Positions 25,946 to 34,393 of a stretch of 34,393 nt of DNA are shown here, in pieces. Both the position numbers and the translations under genes were made by a program. The notes beneath the pieces are model-generated. The model ran no database searches. It worked only from the letters and a program-made list of their open reading frames with translations, and had not been told where the DNA came from. Within the stretch, counting starts at the first letter, position 1, and each line of letters begins with the position of its first letter. The DNA is taken from contig CAVSKB010000017.1 in NCBI GenBank assembly GCA_963728295.1, forward strand, positions 1-34,393, read 5' to 3'. This DNA comes from DATJKD01 sp963728295 (GTDB taxonomy: Bacteria > Pseudomonadota > Gammaproteobacteria > Steroidobacterales > Steroidobacteraceae).

Positions 25946-28136
25946 ATGAAATGCCGTCCGCACGCTTGGCTGCGATTCCTGGCCGCTTCGATGGGGATGC
26001 TGGCGATCGCTCCTGCATTTGCAGAGCTCGAGGAGATCGTGGTGACGGCCCAGAGACGCGAGGAGGATCAGCAGAAGGTCCCTATTTCGATTGCGACGGC
26101 CACCGCCGGCACGCTGGATGCGATCGGCGTCAGAGGCACTGACGAACTGGGCATGGTCGCGCCGGGCCTGACGATCCAGCGACAGATCGGCTCGGTTCTT
26201 CCCTATATCCGCGGCATCGGCAATCCGAATACGTCTGGCGGCCAGGAGAGCTCGGTGGCCCTGTACGTCGACGGCTTCTACTACGCGATGATGCCGAGTG
26301 CCAATTTTTCGTTGAACAACATCGAGCGAATCGAGGTGCTGAGGGGACCGCAGGGCACGCTGTTCGGCCGCAATGCCACCGGCGGTCTGATTCAGGTCGT
26401 TACCAAGGATCCCTCACGCGAGCCCAGTGCGCGCGTGGGTCTGAGCTATGACGACTACGACACGATCGAAGGCAATCTGTATGCCACCGGCGGCCTGGGC
26501 GAGACCTTCGCCGCGGACATCGCGTTCTACGGGGCAGACCAGGGCGAAGGCTATGGCACGAACGTAACGACCGGTCAGGAAACCCTGAAGCGAGAGGAGA
26601 GCGCGGTACGCTCGACGCTGCTCTTTACCCCGTCGGAGCAGACGACCGTGCGCGTCGGCCTGGATTACGTCGACACGGAGAACAGCACAGGCATTTCGCG
26701 ACAGGCGGCCGAGGGGGCACTGACCGTCGACGGGGTCGGGGCGCTACCCGACTACTACGATATCCGAAGCAACTACCAGCCGGTCTACCACTTCGATGGC
26801 TACGGGATCGGCGCGAAGATCGCCCATGAGTTCCCCGCGGTCACCCTCGTCAGCCTCACCGGCTGGCGCGATGGCTCGGTCGACAGCCAGCTCGACCAGG
26901 ATTCGACGCCGCTGCCGCTCGTCGACGCGCTGATATCCGACGATACCCGAACTTTTTCGCAGGAGCTGCAACTGCTGTCGAAAGCCGGTAGCAGCTTCGA
27001 GTGGATCGTCGGGCTGTATTACCTCGACTTCGACGTGGATTACGGAATCGACCTGCGCGGACTCGCCTTCGGCGCGGTCGGCGGTGCGGTGGATCTGCGC
27101 ACGACCCAGGACACCACGTCGTGGGCCGCCTATGCGCAGACGGCGTTCCCCGTCTGGGAAGGCGGCCGGCTCACCCTGGGAATTCGCTACACAGACGACG
27201 AGCGCAAGTTCAGCCGGTGGGCAATTCCTGCCCAATGCCGGGAACATCTTTATTGCCGGAACGGCCCCGCCGAAGACGACTGCGGACGAGTTCACCTGGC
27301 GTGTCGCTCTCGATCACCAGGTCAGCGACGAGCTCATGGTATTCGCCACCTACAACCGCGGCTTCAAGAGCGGCGTTTACAACCTGGTCAACGCCAATCA
27401 GGACCCCGTGGAGCCGGAGCTCGTCGATGCCTACGAGGTAGGCTTCAAGTCCGATTTGCTGGACGATCGTCTGCGGTTGAACGGCTCGGTGTTTTTCTAC
27501 GACTATCAGGATCTCCAGCAGCAAGTCATCTTTGCGGGACTGACGGTGCTCAGCAATGCCGCCACGGCCGAGGTCCTGGGCGGGGAGCTCGAGCTGATTG
27601 CCGTGCCGACCGACAACCTCGAAGTGCGTCTTGGCGTGTCCGTGCTCGACTCGGAGTACACGGACTATCCCGGGGCGCAGATGTCGGAGCGCAACCCGCA
27701 GGGTGGCAACTTCATCTGCACGTCGGGTCAGCCGGCGCCCTCGCCGCCGAATTGTCCGCCGGAGATCTGGCCCACGCTTGCGAGTCAGACCGCGACAGGC
27801 AATGAGCTCTCGCGCGCGCCCGACTACACGTTGAATCTGGCGTTCGACTACACGATTCCGACGACCGTCGGGGACTTTGGAATCGCCGCCGGATACTTCT
27901 ACAACGACGGCTTTTTCTGGGAGCCTGACAACCGCCTCGCCCAGGACTCCTATGGATTGCTCAATGCCAACCTGAGCTGGCAATCGGGCGACGGACGCTA
28001 CCGGGCGTTCATCTTCGGCAAGAATCTGACGGACGAGGAATACACTCAATTCGTCAGCGGTGGCACCCTGGGCGACGTCGTTGCGCCCGAGCCTCCGCTC
28101 ACCTACGGAGTCGGGTTCAGTCTCAACTTCGAGTAG
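25946..28136 (+). CDS. TonB-dependent outer-membrane receptor 1 (frameshift)
   Basis: ATG 25946 follows GGGGAG. The signal peptide ends ...IAPAFA, then a TonB-box region (ELEEIVVTAQRREED) and the plug (VAPGLTIQRQIGSVLPYIRG, RIEVLRGPQGTLFGRNATGG). The 22-strand barrel follows. One extra base near 27213 breaks the frame (…DDERKFS then GGQFLPNAGNIFIAG); the gene then runs to 28136, about 729 residues. The C-terminal strand ends in FSLNF followed by one Glu. It lacks an N-terminal extension, so no transmembrane signalling. It probably imports the substrate of the adjacent oxygenase operon. The SnoaL-like gene follows by 5 bp. Confidence 0.9.
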
Positions 28137-28141
28137 GGCAG

Positions 28142-28552
28142 TTGTCTACGCAAGAAGTTCGCGCGATTTTCGAGGCGTACTGGGGTGCCATCTCTGCGGG
28201 CAAACTCGATAACCTCGAGCAGTTCTTTACCGAGGACGCCGTCTTTGAGGACACGACGCTTGGCCATGTCTGGCGCGGACGCGATGAGATCGTCGGTATC
28301 CTGAGAAAATTCTTCTCCGCGATGCCGACGCGGCTGGAGATCGAGTTCTTCACCGGAGCGGGAGACGGATTCGGAATCGGCTGGGTCAATACCGCGGTCC
28401 ATGTGAGCGACATGCTCGGATTTCCGCCTCCAACGGGTAGGCAATTCGTGGTGCGCGGGGCATCCATCGGCAAGATCAGGGACGGCAGGATCGCCTTCAA
28501 GGCCGACTACTGGGATCGAATGGCAGTCCTTCGGCAGCTCACGGAGAACTGA
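28142..28552 (+). CDS. NTF2/SnoaL-like protein
   Basis: This 136-residue protein has a single NTF2-like domain: VRAIFEAYWGAISAGKLDNL, FFTEDAVFEDTTLGHVWRG, the GRDEIVGILRKFFSAM helix and GKIRDGRIAFKADYWD. The family includes ketosteroid isomerase, SnoaL cyclases and small hydrolases, and also non-enzymatic binding proteins. The only start near the receptor stop is TTG 28142, weakly supported by the preceding purines. It is coupled to the TonB receptor gene and converges with the APH-type gene, overlapping its end by 14 bp. A role as isomerase or dehydratase for the imported compound is speculation. Confidence 0.8.
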   Translation: MSTQEVRAIFEAYWGAISAGKLDNLEQFFTEDAVFEDTTLGHVWRGRDEIVGILRKFFSAMPTRLEIEFFTGAGDGFGIGWVNTAVHVSDMLGFPPPTGRQFVVRGASIGKIRDGRIAFKADYWDRMAVLRQLTEN

Positions 28553-29576
28553 ACAGATCTTTTCGCCCCGCGATCTTCAGGGGCAATGCAGAAAGGTTGG
28601 CAATGGCAGCTACGATATCGTCGCTGTGTAGCCTGTATTCGGCGAACGCTGTGCTTGCAAAAATAAAATTGTCATGTACTCGATGCACATACCCGCTATA
28701 GGCAAGGGCGGCGATGGCCGCGCGCCAGAAATTCGTGTAGACGCAGAAATATTGAAGAGCATCGGAAGATATGGAAAACGGAGAATTGGCGAGGTATTCC
28801 TCAAGGAATTCCTCCCAATCCATCAGGCGCTCCACATCTGGGCGAATGTAAGCCAGATCTTCTGCCGGATCTCCCAAATGCCACAGCTCCCAGTCGAGAA
28901 TGGCTGAGATCCTGTCTCCATCGAGCAAGATATTTCGTAGATTGAAGTCGCCGTGGACCAGTGCTGTATGGTCCGACAGTCGCCAAAGATTCTCGCGGAG
29001 CCAGATGTAGGCCGCCTCCAGGACCAGCGAGTCTTCTGCTCGTCCCTCTGTCCATCGACGATAGTATTCTTCCACTAGAGCCCACATCCGCTCACGTGGC
29101 GTTGGTCCCTGCTCGCTCGAAGGTAAAGCGCCGAGTGCCGGAATCTGGTGGAATTTGGCAGCTATGCGGGCCGCGTCCAGCAGCAGGCTGCGCCCGTCTG
29201 CGCCTAGCGAGTGGGCGTCGCGGGTTGTTCCCGGTAAGCGTTCCATGATGATGAAACCGCCCCCATTCTCCCGCCCGCTGCTTGCGAGCAGCACGCGGGG
29301 CACCGGCAACCCATGGGCCCGCAAGTAGTCCAGGAGCCGCCATTCGCGGACCAGGGAAGCCCCGGTCACATTGAACGCAGGCTCGCGCCTCAGCACCGAT
29401 GCTCGAGGCCACCCGAGATGCCCATCGATCTCGACAAAAAAGATGTCTTTCGAATTGAAACCCGACAGGCGGTGAACTTCCGACGCCGTAATGCCCGGGG
29501 ACTTCGGAAAGCTCGCGCGCAGATGTTCGGTGAGTTCCGCCGCACTAACCGGCGGTAAGGCGGTCGCCGTCTTCAC
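28539..29576 (-). CDS. Aminoglycoside-phosphotransferase-family (APH) kinase
   Basis: The start is probably GTG 29576 (VKTATALPPVSAAELTEHL); a longer frame to 29669 would run further into the upstream gene. About 345 residues. The kinase core is intact: GGGFIIMERLPG, the catalytic loop VHGDFNLRNILLDG (HGDxxxxN) and the metal-binding ISAILDWELWHLGDPAEDLA. Proteins of this subgroup occur in catabolic clusters for steroids and fatty acids beside acyl-CoA dehydrogenases, so the substrate is probably a hydroxylated metabolite and not an antibiotic. It is the last gene of the module C operon. Confidence 0.8.
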   Translation of the reverse strand: MKTATALPPVSAAELTEHLRASFPKSPGITASEVHRLSGFNSKDIFFVEIDGHLGWPRASVLRREPAFNVTGASLVREWRLLDYLRAHGLPVPRVLLASSGRENGGGFIIMERLPGTTRDAHSLGADGRSLLLDAARIAAKFHQIPALGALPSSEQGPTPRERMWALVEEYYRRWTEGRAEDSLVLEAAYIWLRENLWRLSDHTALVHGDFNLRNILLDGDRISAILDWELWHLGDPAEDLAYIRPDVERLMDWEEFLEEYLANSPFSISSDALQYFCVYTNFWRAAIAALAYSGYVHRVHDNFIFASTAFAEYRLHSDDIVAAIANLSALPLKIAGRKDLFSSP

Positions 29577-30060
29577 TGCCAGCCTCAGACTTTTCGAAGG
29601 CTGCGAGCGCCTCGTTGTATGCTTGTCGGCGGTGGTGCTCCAGGAGGCAGGCTGCCTGGGTGATCTCATGCAGATCCGTACGTGAGAATCCCTGCGCCGA
29701 CAGCAGGCGCAAGCCTTCGCTCAGAGCTTCGCTTACCTGATCAAAGAGCCGGATCTCGTCTTCGTCGCTCGCCTCAGCCTCAGAGGCGCCACTCAGGGCG
29801 GGAATGGATTTGAGGTGGGCGGCAACGCCTCTGTGCTCCAGCATGGTCGCCACCCTCTGCAAAAGGGCGACATAGCGAGGGCGCAGCTGAGCAAGCTGCT
29901 GCGGCAGGAACTCTGAGCGCAGAGCGAGTTGTCCGAGACAGGAGCCTGCGCGCGAGGTAACAACCGGCGATGCGCCACTCGCCAGCCCGCCCCCAAACAA
30001 CTCTGGCGACAGGAGCTCGCGACGGATCGCCCGAAGGTATAGAGATGGTTCAGGCTGCAT
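29545..30060 (-). CDS. Hypothetical protein of the module C operon (171 aa)
   Basis: ATG 30060 (MQPEPSLYLRAIRRELLSP). The helical protein is rich in Leu, Ala and Glu (FLPQQLAQLRPRYVALLQRV, RLFDQVSEALSEGLRLLSAQ, ITQAACLLEHHRRQAYNEAL), with no membrane segment. No family is recognised. It overlaps the start of the APH-type gene by 32 bp and lies 46 bp downstream of the lipocalin-like gene, which implies translational coupling and a shared function. Such helical proteins of unknown function often accompany APH kinases in catabolic clusters. Confidence 0.65.
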   Translation of the reverse strand: MQPEPSLYLRAIRRELLSPELFGGGLASGASPVVTSRAGSCLGQLALRSEFLPQQLAQLRPRYVALLQRVATMLEHRGVAAHLKSIPALSGASEAEASDEDEIRLFDQVSEALSEGLRLLSAQGFSRTDLHEITQAACLLEHHRRQAYNEALAAFEKSEAGSEDGDRLTAG

Positions 30061-30106
30061 CTCGCATCTCTTGGTCTTCGGTCGCGCGAGGGCCCGGGTT
30101 CGACGG

Positions 30107-31114
30107 CTATCGGAGCATCCTGCTGATGCAGTCGCCCCAGAAGACCTCCTGCACCTCACCACTCATCGGCTCACCGTCGAGCTCCCACTCGCAGTGCTGA
30201 CCGAAGGTTGCGGCCATATTCGGCCACGGCGACCACATGACGGACGCCGTGATGTTGCCCACCAGTCGATAAGACTTGCCGCGCTCGTCGGCAAACCTGA
30301 TGTCGAGGCTCTGAGCTTGCAGTCGGTCTGGCCCACGAGTGGTCAGCTTGGACAATGCTGTCAGACTGCGCAGATCGCTTCCGTCCTGGATCCAACCGAT
30401 TTTCAGCGCCTCGTTCGGCTTGATCCCGTAAGACGCGACGAGTGGATTACGGTCGGGGTCATCGCACGCGCTGAAGCAGAAGGACCGCCGCCCGTCGCGT
30501 GAGACTCCCACTCCCCAGGCTGTAGGTGGGTGGACCACCGACACCTCCGGGCGAGGCTCTCCCCAGGAACGGTCGCGGAACGAAAAGCAGTTGATTGCAA
30601 GGGTTTCCCCGCCCAGTTGCAGTTCGCCGGTCATTCTCTGGACCTGCTCAAAATGCGCGTTGTTCGCACGCAGCACGGGGGGTTGAACTGACTCCGCGAG
30701 CAATCGCAGCGAGGTGCCGGTGGGTGCGTGACTGTAGAGAATCTCATGCCGCTGAAGCGGCTCAATGACATTTATTCTTAGATTCAAATGCGGAGAGTGC
30801 AGCGATTTCTCGGTCGCCTCTGGCCCCGGAATAAAATTCAGCCAATTAAAATGCTCGCATTGCAGATGATGCGACTTTATCCCCTGGAATACCCATACTC
30901 CGCCCGACATGGTCCCAAGGTTAGAGTGCTTCCAGAAATACACTTCGCCGTTGATATTCCTTTCCGGAATATAGAAGCACCACCACCATGTCTCGGTCAC
31001 GGACGGGTGTGGATTTTCCACCCGGGCCAGCACCTGCTCGATCGCGTCCGAAGGGTCGCCAAAACCCCCGTCGTGAGCCGACATGTAAGCTATGTCGTGG
31101 TCTTGCTTGCTCAT
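30107..31114 (-). CDS. Lipocalin-like (DUF7064/AttH-CrtC-type) protein
   Basis: This 335-residue protein starts at ATG 31114 and has no signal peptide. It is beta-rich with many Trp/Phe residues (ETWWWCFYIPERNINGEVYF, HLQCEHFNWLNFIPGP). It contains the family segment INCFSFRDRSWGEPRPE and ends in WSPWPNMAATFGQHCEWELD. This pattern matches DUF7064/7065-type proteins related to the double-lipocalin fold of AttH and hydroxyneurosporene hydratase. The role may be binding or hydration of a hydrophobic molecule. It heads the operon with the unknown and APH-type genes and is preceded by a strong shared promoter/operator. Confidence 0.65.
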   Translation of the reverse strand: MSKQDHDIAYMSAHDGGFGDPSDAIEQVLARVENPHPSVTETWWWCFYIPERNINGEVYFWKHSNLGTMSGGVWVFQGIKSHHLQCEHFNWLNFIPGPEATEKSLHSPHLNLRINVIEPLQRHEILYSHAPTGTSLRLLAESVQPPVLRANNAHFEQVQRMTGELQLGGETLAINCFSFRDRSWGEPRPEVSVVHPPTAWGVGVSRDGRRSFCFSACDDPDRNPLVASYGIKPNEALKIGWIQDGSDLRSLTALSKLTTRGPDRLQAQSLDIRFADERGKSYRLVGNITASVMWSPWPNMAATFGQHCEWELDGEPMSGEVQEVFWGDCISRMLR

Positions 31115-31164
31115 GGCCGTGATCCGTCAGTTCTTTGCCGCCTCTGAGGCGGCTTTGCGACGTT

Positions 31165-31190
31165 CTATATCTATCGTTAAAGTAAGTCAA
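31165..31190 (-). promoter_or_regulatory. Promoter/operator of module C operon (copy 1)
   Basis: Read on the minus strand, it begins TTGACT (31190-31185), a good -35 box, and ends GATATAG (31171-31165), which includes a -10-like TATAG. The whole 26 bp matches 32131-32156 with one mismatch. Inside is an imperfect dyad (C T n T A n C, centre, G n T A n A G). It lies 51 bp upstream of the DUF7064-type gene and between it and the divergent tetR gene. Confidence 0.7.
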
Positions 31191-31229
31191 TTGCCGGATG
31201 ACGGCGGGTGAGGAAATGGGAGAACCATA

Positions 31230-31883
31230 GTGCGCGAGCCGAAGACAAAGACGCAGCGCAAGCCGGCCGCCCAACGGGCGTTGCGAAACTATGACTCCCC
31301 GATCGCGCAACGAATTGTGGAGGTGGCGCTGCCCCAGTTCGCAGAGCGCGGCTTTAACAACGTGACGATGCGCGAGATTGCCAGGGAGACCGGGGTTGAG
31401 TTGCCGAGCATCTACTATCAGTTTCGGGACAAGCGAGAACTCTATCTGAAGTGCTGGGAGCAGGTCGTTATCAGCGGTAACGAGGGTCCGCGCCGTGCTC
31501 TAACGGCAGATGCGCCGGCAGTCGTGCGCATATTCAATTTTTGGGTCGCGGTGGCAGAGAATACGTTGAGACAGCCGCACCTCAACAAATTCATCATGCG
31601 GTTGTTGCTGGAGGAGGACAGAGAGGGCCTGCATCTAATCGATGAGAATGCAATGCATGATATTTTCGAGCGCTTCATCTCGACCGTCGAGGAAGCAACG
31701 GCCCGTCCGGCCACGATGCGGGATCTCGTGGCGGGTTATTCTCTCAGTCTTTGCATGTGCCACTTCACCGCCTTGGGCGGTCGTATGGAGCAGGACCTCA
31801 GTGGCACCGTGGGCTCCCCTGAAGCGCTCGCCAGCTACGTCATGAGAGCCATATACCCTGACATAGCGCAGCGGCTCAATTGA
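31230..31883 (+). CDS. TetR-family regulator of module C
   Basis: The start is GTG 31230, with GGGAG just upstream. The 217-residue protein has a basic leader, then the TetR helix-turn-helix: IVEVALPQFAERGFNNVTMR, EIARETGVELPSIYYQFRDK and RELYLKCWEQV. The C-terminal ligand domain includes LRQPHLNKFIMRLLLEEDRE. It is divergent from the module C operon and upstream of the second TonB receptor. The repeated operator flanking it on both sides makes it the likely regulator of both. Confidence 0.88.
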   Translation: MREPKTKTQRKPAAQRALRNYDSPIAQRIVEVALPQFAERGFNNVTMREIARETGVELPSIYYQFRDKRELYLKCWEQVVISGNEGPRRALTADAPAVVRIFNFWVAVAENTLRQPHLNKFIMRLLLEEDREGLHLIDENAMHDIFERFISTVEEATARPATMRDLVAGYSLSLCMCHFTALGGRMEQDLSGTVGSPEALASYVMRAIYPDIAQRLN

Positions 31884-32130
31884 GTGCAAGGCGACCGTCT
31901 GGCTGATCGGGTTACGTCACTCCGCACAATCGTCTGCGCCGCTCTGCACGGTGGCATTGCGGGCTGAACAAGAGCGGACAAGCGTCCCAAAAAAATCCCG
32001 ACCCCCGAGCGGCGCGGCCCAACTTCGAGGTGTTTGCGAGCCTGGAATTGCTCGCGAACCGCGAGTACCGAGGGGTCCCAAGATACCCAGTGAATTCCGG
32101 CGTTCTCGCAAGGTCGCCGGTATAGAGGCA

Positions 32131-32184
32131 TTGACTCACTTTAACGATAGATATAGCATTGTCTTTAACGGTGGATATAGCATT
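32131..32184 (+). promoter_or_regulatory. Promoter/operator of TonB receptor 2 (copies 2 and 3)
   Basis: Copy 2 (32131-32156) is the 26-bp promoter/operator already seen at 31165-31190, with one mismatch: -35 TTGACT and a -10-like TATAGC. A degenerate third copy, CTTTAACG..GGATATAGCATT, occupies 32163-32184 and starts 24 bp after the corresponding point of copy 2 (32139); over 22 bp the two differ at only two positions. Copy 3 would cover the transcription start. The rest of the interval 31884-32228 shows nothing else recognisable. Confidence 0.7.
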
Positions 32185-32228
32185 TCTCTCTGCGACTGGA
32201 CGCAACAAAAGGGTACGGGGAGGTAGAA

Positions 32229-34382
32229 ATGTCTTGGTCATCCGTAATGGGCAGCGCGACCGTCTTTTGCCTGGCGGGCACCTCGGCATTCGCGCAAGTT
32301 GCGCAAAAGCCGGTGGGATTGGAGGAAGTGGTCGTGACGGCTCAGCGGCGAGCGGAGGATCTGCAAACCGTGCCCATTGCCTTGACGGCGTTTTCCGCCC
32401 AAGGGCTCGCCTCGCAGGGCATCACCGACACCCAAAAACTTGAGCTCGTGACGCCCGGGCTGGTGTTCAGCACCTTCAATGGTGCGGGGCAGCCGTACGT
32501 GCGCGGCATTGGGGCGGACCAGCTCTCCGTCGGCGGCAACTCGGCGGTGGCCCTCTATGTCGATGGCGTCTACCGGCCCACTGTCTACGCTCTGAACCAG
32601 GATTTCTTTGACGTTGAACGCGTCGAGGTGCTGAAGGGTCCGCAGGGCACCCTCTACGGGCGCAACACCACCGGGGGCGCCATCAACATTCTCACGCGCG
32701 ATCCGGAGGCCGGATTCCGGGGGGCGGGGCTCGCGTCATATGCGACGCATGAGACGGTGCGGACTGGCCTTTATCTGAACGGTGGGTCCGAGCGGGTTGC
32801 TGGCAGCCTGTCGGCCTACTTTTCGGGGCATGAGGGTTACCAACGCAACCTGTTCGACGGCTCGCGCATGAACGACAAGCAGACGCTATCGCTGCGGGGC
32901 AAGGTAAAGGTGGGGCTTGATGCGGAACAGAACTGGACCGCGGTGTTCGCTGGCGACCTCCTGCGCGACCACGGCCGCTCCGATTCCGCATTTACCTACC
33001 TGTCGCCGAACGCTCTGCCTGCGGCCCTCGGCGCCGAAATCACCACGGATCCTGACGAGGTGTCCGTCGACTTCCGTAAGGCCGCGCGCGACATCGACGA
33101 CAAGGGTCTGTCGGCGACGATCCGCGGGCCCGTGGGCGGGCTCGACTTCGTTTCCATCTCGGCTTACCGGGAGACGCAACAGGTGTCTGGCGTCGACTAC
33201 GACAACAGCTCGATCTTTGTCGCCCACGTGAATGCGGACCAGCGCGCGCACAGCTATTCCCAGGAGTTCCAGCTGCTCTCGCCCACCGATGGGTCGTTGC
33301 AGTGGGTGCTGGGCGCCTACGGCTTCTTCGGGCGAGCCGAGGTTCGTGCCGTTGGTGATCACGACGCCGTCACCCGATCCGACGGCCTCGCAAACCGAGA
33401 TCTTTGGGGCCTCTGACACGCGCGCCCTCGCCGCCTTTGCGCAGGGTACCTATGCCTTCGATAACGACGTCAGCGTGACGGCCGGCCTGCGTTATAACGT
33501 GGACCGGAAGGAGCTCATCTCCTCGCGTATCAGCCTCCCCGACGCCGGGGTCGAGATACCCTTCCCTCTCGAGGAGTCGGAGTGGGACGGATCTCACACC
33601 GAAGCTAAGCGTGCAGTACGCGCCGCCCGGGACTTTGCTCTATGCCTCTGCGAGCCGCGGCTTCAAGAGCGGCAATTACAACATCACCGGCCCCGGTGAT
33701 TCGCCGGTCTCACCCGAGGAGATGACCGCCTTCGAGATTGGCGGTAAACACGACATTCTGGGCGAGCGAGGCAGGTTCAACTGGTCTGCCTTCCACTATG
33801 ACTACGAGAACCTGCAGGTGCAGATCGTCCGCAATGGGACCGAATCCCTCGAGAATGCCGCGAAGGAGCGCAGCTACGGAGCGGAGGCAGATCTGGAAGT
33901 GTCGCCGTCCTCGGCGTTCCTCGCCAGGTTGGGGGTGGCCTATCTGAACGCCAAATACGTGGACTATCCAGACGCGTCGGCGTTCGTGCCCAATACGGCG
34001 CTCGGTTTCGGCAACGAACTGGTCAAGATCGACGCATCCGGCAACCAGGCCGTTCGGTCGCCGGAGTGGACGACCACTTTGAATCTCCAGTATTCCCAGG
34101 ACCTGGATTTCGGCAGGTGGGAGACATCGGGCACCTACTACTACAACGATGGCTTCTTCTTCGATGCCAACAACCGGGTGAAGCAGGGAGCTTACTCAAC
34201 TCTCAACCTGAGGTCGTCGCTGGCGCTGTCTGCCCGAACCATGCCTTTGACGATCGCGGTCTTCGCGAACAATGTGACCAACAAGCGGGCTGTCATCGGC
34301 GTGGTTTCGGCCGTGTTCGGCGACTATGGCGGATACAATGCCCCGCACGACGGTGGGTGTCGAGATCCGCGGCGACTTCTAG
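32229..34382 (+). CDS. TonB-dependent outer-membrane receptor 2 (three frameshifts)
   Basis: ATG 32229 follows GGGAGG. The signal peptide (SVMGSATVFCLAGTSAFA) is followed by the TonB-box-like LEEVVVTAQRRAED and the plug (LVTPGLVFSTFNGAGQPYVR, VERVEVLKGPQGTLYGRNTT). The barrel is interrupted by frame changes near 33350, near 33590 and near 34340. Across them the protein reads on as FVPLVITTPSPDPTASQTE, LTPKLSVQYAPPGTLLYASA, and finally RTTVGVEIRGDF with TAG at 34380-34382. The terminal Phe is typical of outer-membrane barrels. About 717 residues after correction. It resembles receptor 1 in plug and barrel motifs (SRGFKSG, YYNDGFFF), so they are probably paralogues for related ligands. Confidence 0.88.
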
Positions 34383-34393
34383 ACCGCTGCGCC

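Noticed and set aside
28539..29576. An aminoglycoside resistance gene
   Set aside because: It has the APH fold, but its operon context (lipocalin-like protein, TonB receptor regulon) and family subgroup point to metabolism.
1..34393. CRISPR arrays, tRNA/rRNA genes, insertion sequences
   Set aside because: I found no regularly spaced long repeats, no tRNA T-loop/acceptor pattern and no transposase motifs in either strand.

Overview
The window is GC-rich, densely packed proteobacterial chromosome. TonB-dependent receptors with a 'LEE(I/V)VVTAQRR' N-terminus, a MASE1 hybrid kinase, DUF2934, a glycine-zipper protein and a ring-hydroxylating oxygenase/P450/Old Yellow Enzyme cluster suggest a catabolically versatile gammaproteobacterium, perhaps near Steroidobacterales/Nevskiales. 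The taxonomy is inference; there is no rRNA or marker gene here. At least 13 single-base frameshifts break otherwise well-preserved genes. I read these mainly as consensus (indel) errors and give corrected gene spans.

Layout. 1-2641 (minus): a secreted protein of unknown function followed by an FAD-dependent oxidoreductase of the PYROXD2/phytoene-desaturase type that runs off the left edge. 2819-3290: a gene-free, hairpin-rich stretch that looks like a large structured RNA on the minus strand. 3346-4847 (plus): a secreted succinylglutamate-desuccinylase/aspartoacylase-type peptidase and a small hypothetical protein. 4923-6969 (minus): a MASE1-HisKA-HATPase-REC hybrid kinase. 7932-14694: small stress or envelope genes (hemerythrin, DUF2934, glycine-zipper protein, small membrane proteins) around an amidohydrolase fused to a DUF4157-type HExxH domain. 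14824-16140 (plus): a CPA-type cation/proton antiporter.

16186-34382 is the most interesting part: three adjacent TetR-controlled modules. Module A is a luxC-luxE-like acyl reductase pair (minus) divergent from a TetR gene, with a tandem repeated operator between them. Module B is a minus-strand operon TetR > Rieske oxygenase alpha > beta > OYE/2,4-dienoyl-CoA-reductase-like flavoprotein > P450, divergent from a TonB receptor and an NTF2/SnoaL-like protein, with two GGTAC-N6-RTACC operators between them. Module C is a minus-strand operon (lipocalin-like DUF7064-type protein > unknown protein > APH-family kinase) divergent from a TetR gene and followed by a second TonB receptor. A near-identical 26-bp promoter/operator lies in front of both the module C operon and the second receptor.

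Taken together, modules A-C look like an uptake and oxidation/reduction pathway for a hydrophobic, probably polycyclic or terpenoid/steroid-like molecule. Outer-membrane import would be by two TonB receptors, ring oxygenation by the Rieske enzyme and P450, reduction of an enoyl or dienone group by the OYE protein, and ATP/NADPH-dependent reduction of a carboxyl group to an aldehyde by LuxE/LuxC without luciferase. The substrate cannot be read from the sequence. No ferredoxin or ferredoxin reductase for the Rieske enzyme and P450 is present in the window.
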